In this document: one piece after another, positions 62,635 through 64,000 of the stretch
Numbering within the stretch: position 1 is the first letter of the stretch
Layout of the letters: every line of letters starts with the position of its first letter
Assembly (NCBI GenBank): GCA_963920665.1
Contig: OY987263.1
Coordinates: forward strand, 32,848,547-32,912,546
Source: Straminergon stramineum
Lineage: Eukaryota; Streptophyta; Bryopsida; Hypnales; Calliergonaceae
Direction: 5' to 3'
DNA: 64,000 nucleotides
Translations under genes and position numbers: made by a program
Notes under the pieces: generated by a model
Database searches by the model: none
What the model saw: the letters and a program-made list of their open reading frames with translations, nothing else
Told to the model about the DNA's origin: nothing

Positions 62635-62638
62635 TTAA

Positions 62639-62860
62639 CCCTTGAACGCCAGGTTGGTGACTGTGGAAATCAGGCATTTTGGAACCGTGTGACATCATCT
62701 ACTTTAAAAAAATCAAAAATAATCATTGGGAGTCAAACTGTTGTTGAAGATCTTCCCTTTTCACCCCTAATTTTGAGGATGAAAAGTTGCACTTTTGTCT
62801 TATACAGGTGAATTCCTTGTCATTCATCAAATGAAAAATGTCCGCCTCGGCATTTAGGGG
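62639..62860 (+). mobile_element. Intact 222-base TTAA element, family A
   Basis: TTAA 62635-62638 is followed by CCCTTGAACGCCAGG, and CTCGGCATTTAGGGG by TTAA 62861-62864. Inverted termini CCCTTGAACGCC and CCCCTAAATGCC agree at most positions. The internal TTAA at 62704-62707 corresponds to the position where the copy at 14178 is interrupted. It is non-coding. Confidence 0.82.
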
Positions 62861-62864
62861 TTAA

Positions 62865-64000
62865 CCATTCTAGAATGTACACCTGAATTCTACTGGACTT
62901 TGAAGGACAAACATAGAAACCTAAAGCTTCAATAGGAGGCTTAGAAGACAGTGTTGATGTGTAACTTAGACAAGGTTGTCAATTCTCTTGTCAAAGAAAT
63001 GAGGAGATTGAAGGCATGTAGACTACAATATTTCAAGGACACCTATTTTTTTGGCATTACTTCAGATTGTTCATTGCATATTCTCGTGATTGTCCATAAT
63101 TTTTGTTCCTCTTAGTTTTATGATAGGGACTTCAAGGTAGGAGAATGGTGGAGAGGAAAATGTGGTAAACAAATGGACTTGCCAATGAGAATTTGAGAAA
63201 TTGTATTTTGTAGCTTTAATGAAGATTTGAAGTGGTGCAAATTTGTATTTTATCCCCTCTTTTTGTAAAGGTGGGGCCTAAATTTCCAATTAGAAAGAAG
63301 TCAACTTGAAGTGGTTAGATTGCATACAACATGCCTTGTTGTCATGCTTGAAAACATTCAAGTAAAGTATTCAAATGCATTCTAGCTCCATACCTTAAGT
63401 TAAATTGTTTAACTTTTTGTTTTGTTTTGTTTGTTACATTGAGATCTTTGGGACTGTGCATCCCCTAGTCGCATGCTTTGTATTGAGGGAAAGCCCTTGG
63501 CAAGGAAGGGTGCATGGACTTTGTTTTGTGGTGTTTGGATGTAGAGTGTGAAAATTATTGAATTTCAAAGGTCTTTCTAAATAAATAAAAATAGAAAATC
63601 ACTTTTACTTCTTTTTTTCTTGTGGCAACAACATTAGGCACACTACTTCATACCTTAAGTTAAGTTTTTTGTTTGTCTTTGTTTTATTTTTTTCTTTCTA
63701 TACCATACATCTTTTGGTGGTGTTTTTAGTATTATTAGAAAGTTCTCTGTTCCTCATTGCTCACATATTATAAGTGAAGGATAAGATCAACATATCTCTA
63801 CCAAACATACTAATATGCCCTATATTGTTGCTACAACCAAAAGATAAATAAAAGTATTTTTCTAATTTTTTGATTAAAATAAAAATCAAAAGTCAATAAC
63901 TTTTACATTATAGGTCCAAACACCACAAAACAAAGCCTACACAATCCTCCCCCCTAAAGGCTTTCTAACAATTCCAAGAATGTGACAAAGAGACACATAA
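62865..64000. other. Repeat-rich intergenic DNA to the window end
   Basis: About 63440-63540 resembles 28650-28760 ('gcatggactttgtttt', 'gtggtgtttgga'), and 63600-63650 resembles 46325-46380 and 29570-29620 ('cttttttttcttgtggca', 'aggcacactact'). The last 100 bases look like an inverted copy of the same. No gene was recognised. Confidence 0.45.

Overview
The window is nuclear DNA of a land plant. It holds six intron-containing protein genes with GT-AG introns, a chloroplast-targeted photosystem II assembly factor and a plant class III peroxidase. The exons are GC-richer and the long stretches between them are AT-rich and full of decayed transposon-like repeats. Protein features (for example the Ala/Tyr-rich end of the AIRP2-like RING protein) would fit a non-seed plant such as a bryophyte or lycophyte, but the species cannot be fixed from sequence alone.

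Layout. 1-4989: repeats and the upstream region of a peroxidase. 4990-8474 (+): secreted class III peroxidase, three exons. 10897-13603 (-): LPA1/REP27-like DUF3493 membrane protein of the chloroplast, six exons. 14178-21900: a transposon graveyard. 21943-25004 (-): AIRP2-type RING-HC E3 ubiquitin ligase, five exons, with a GC-rich upstream region to about 26200. 26260-48000: over 20 kb with no gene that I can support, made of dispersed repeats, TTAA-bounded elements and inverted-repeat elements. 48498-49757 (+): Bet1-like Qc-SNARE, three recognisable coding exons. 50250-52700: repeats. 52743-58508 (-): nucleolar MIF4G-domain protein NOM1/SGD1, twelve exons. 58870-62342 (+): mitochondrial COQ5 methyltransferase, eight exons, one with an apparent GC donor. 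62639-64000: more repeats. For every gene the reading frame is closed and phase-consistent across all proposed introns; these models were assembled by eye from splice signals and family knowledge.

The genes are unrelated housekeeping, defence and signalling functions and form no pathway. The one structural pairing is NOM1 and COQ5, which are divergently transcribed from a shared 361-base interval between their start codons.

The most notable non-genic signal is a set of element families (about 222, 570, 600, 810 and 900-930 bases) that start with CCCCTAAA or CCCTT, end with the complement, and are flanked on both sides by TTAA. One 222-base copy is interrupted exactly at a TTAA by two larger elements lying end to end, and intact copies elsewhere in the window show the uninterrupted site. 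This is direct evidence for TTAA-targeted insertion, the hallmark of piggyBac-like transposons, which would be unusual in a land plant. No transposase is visible here.
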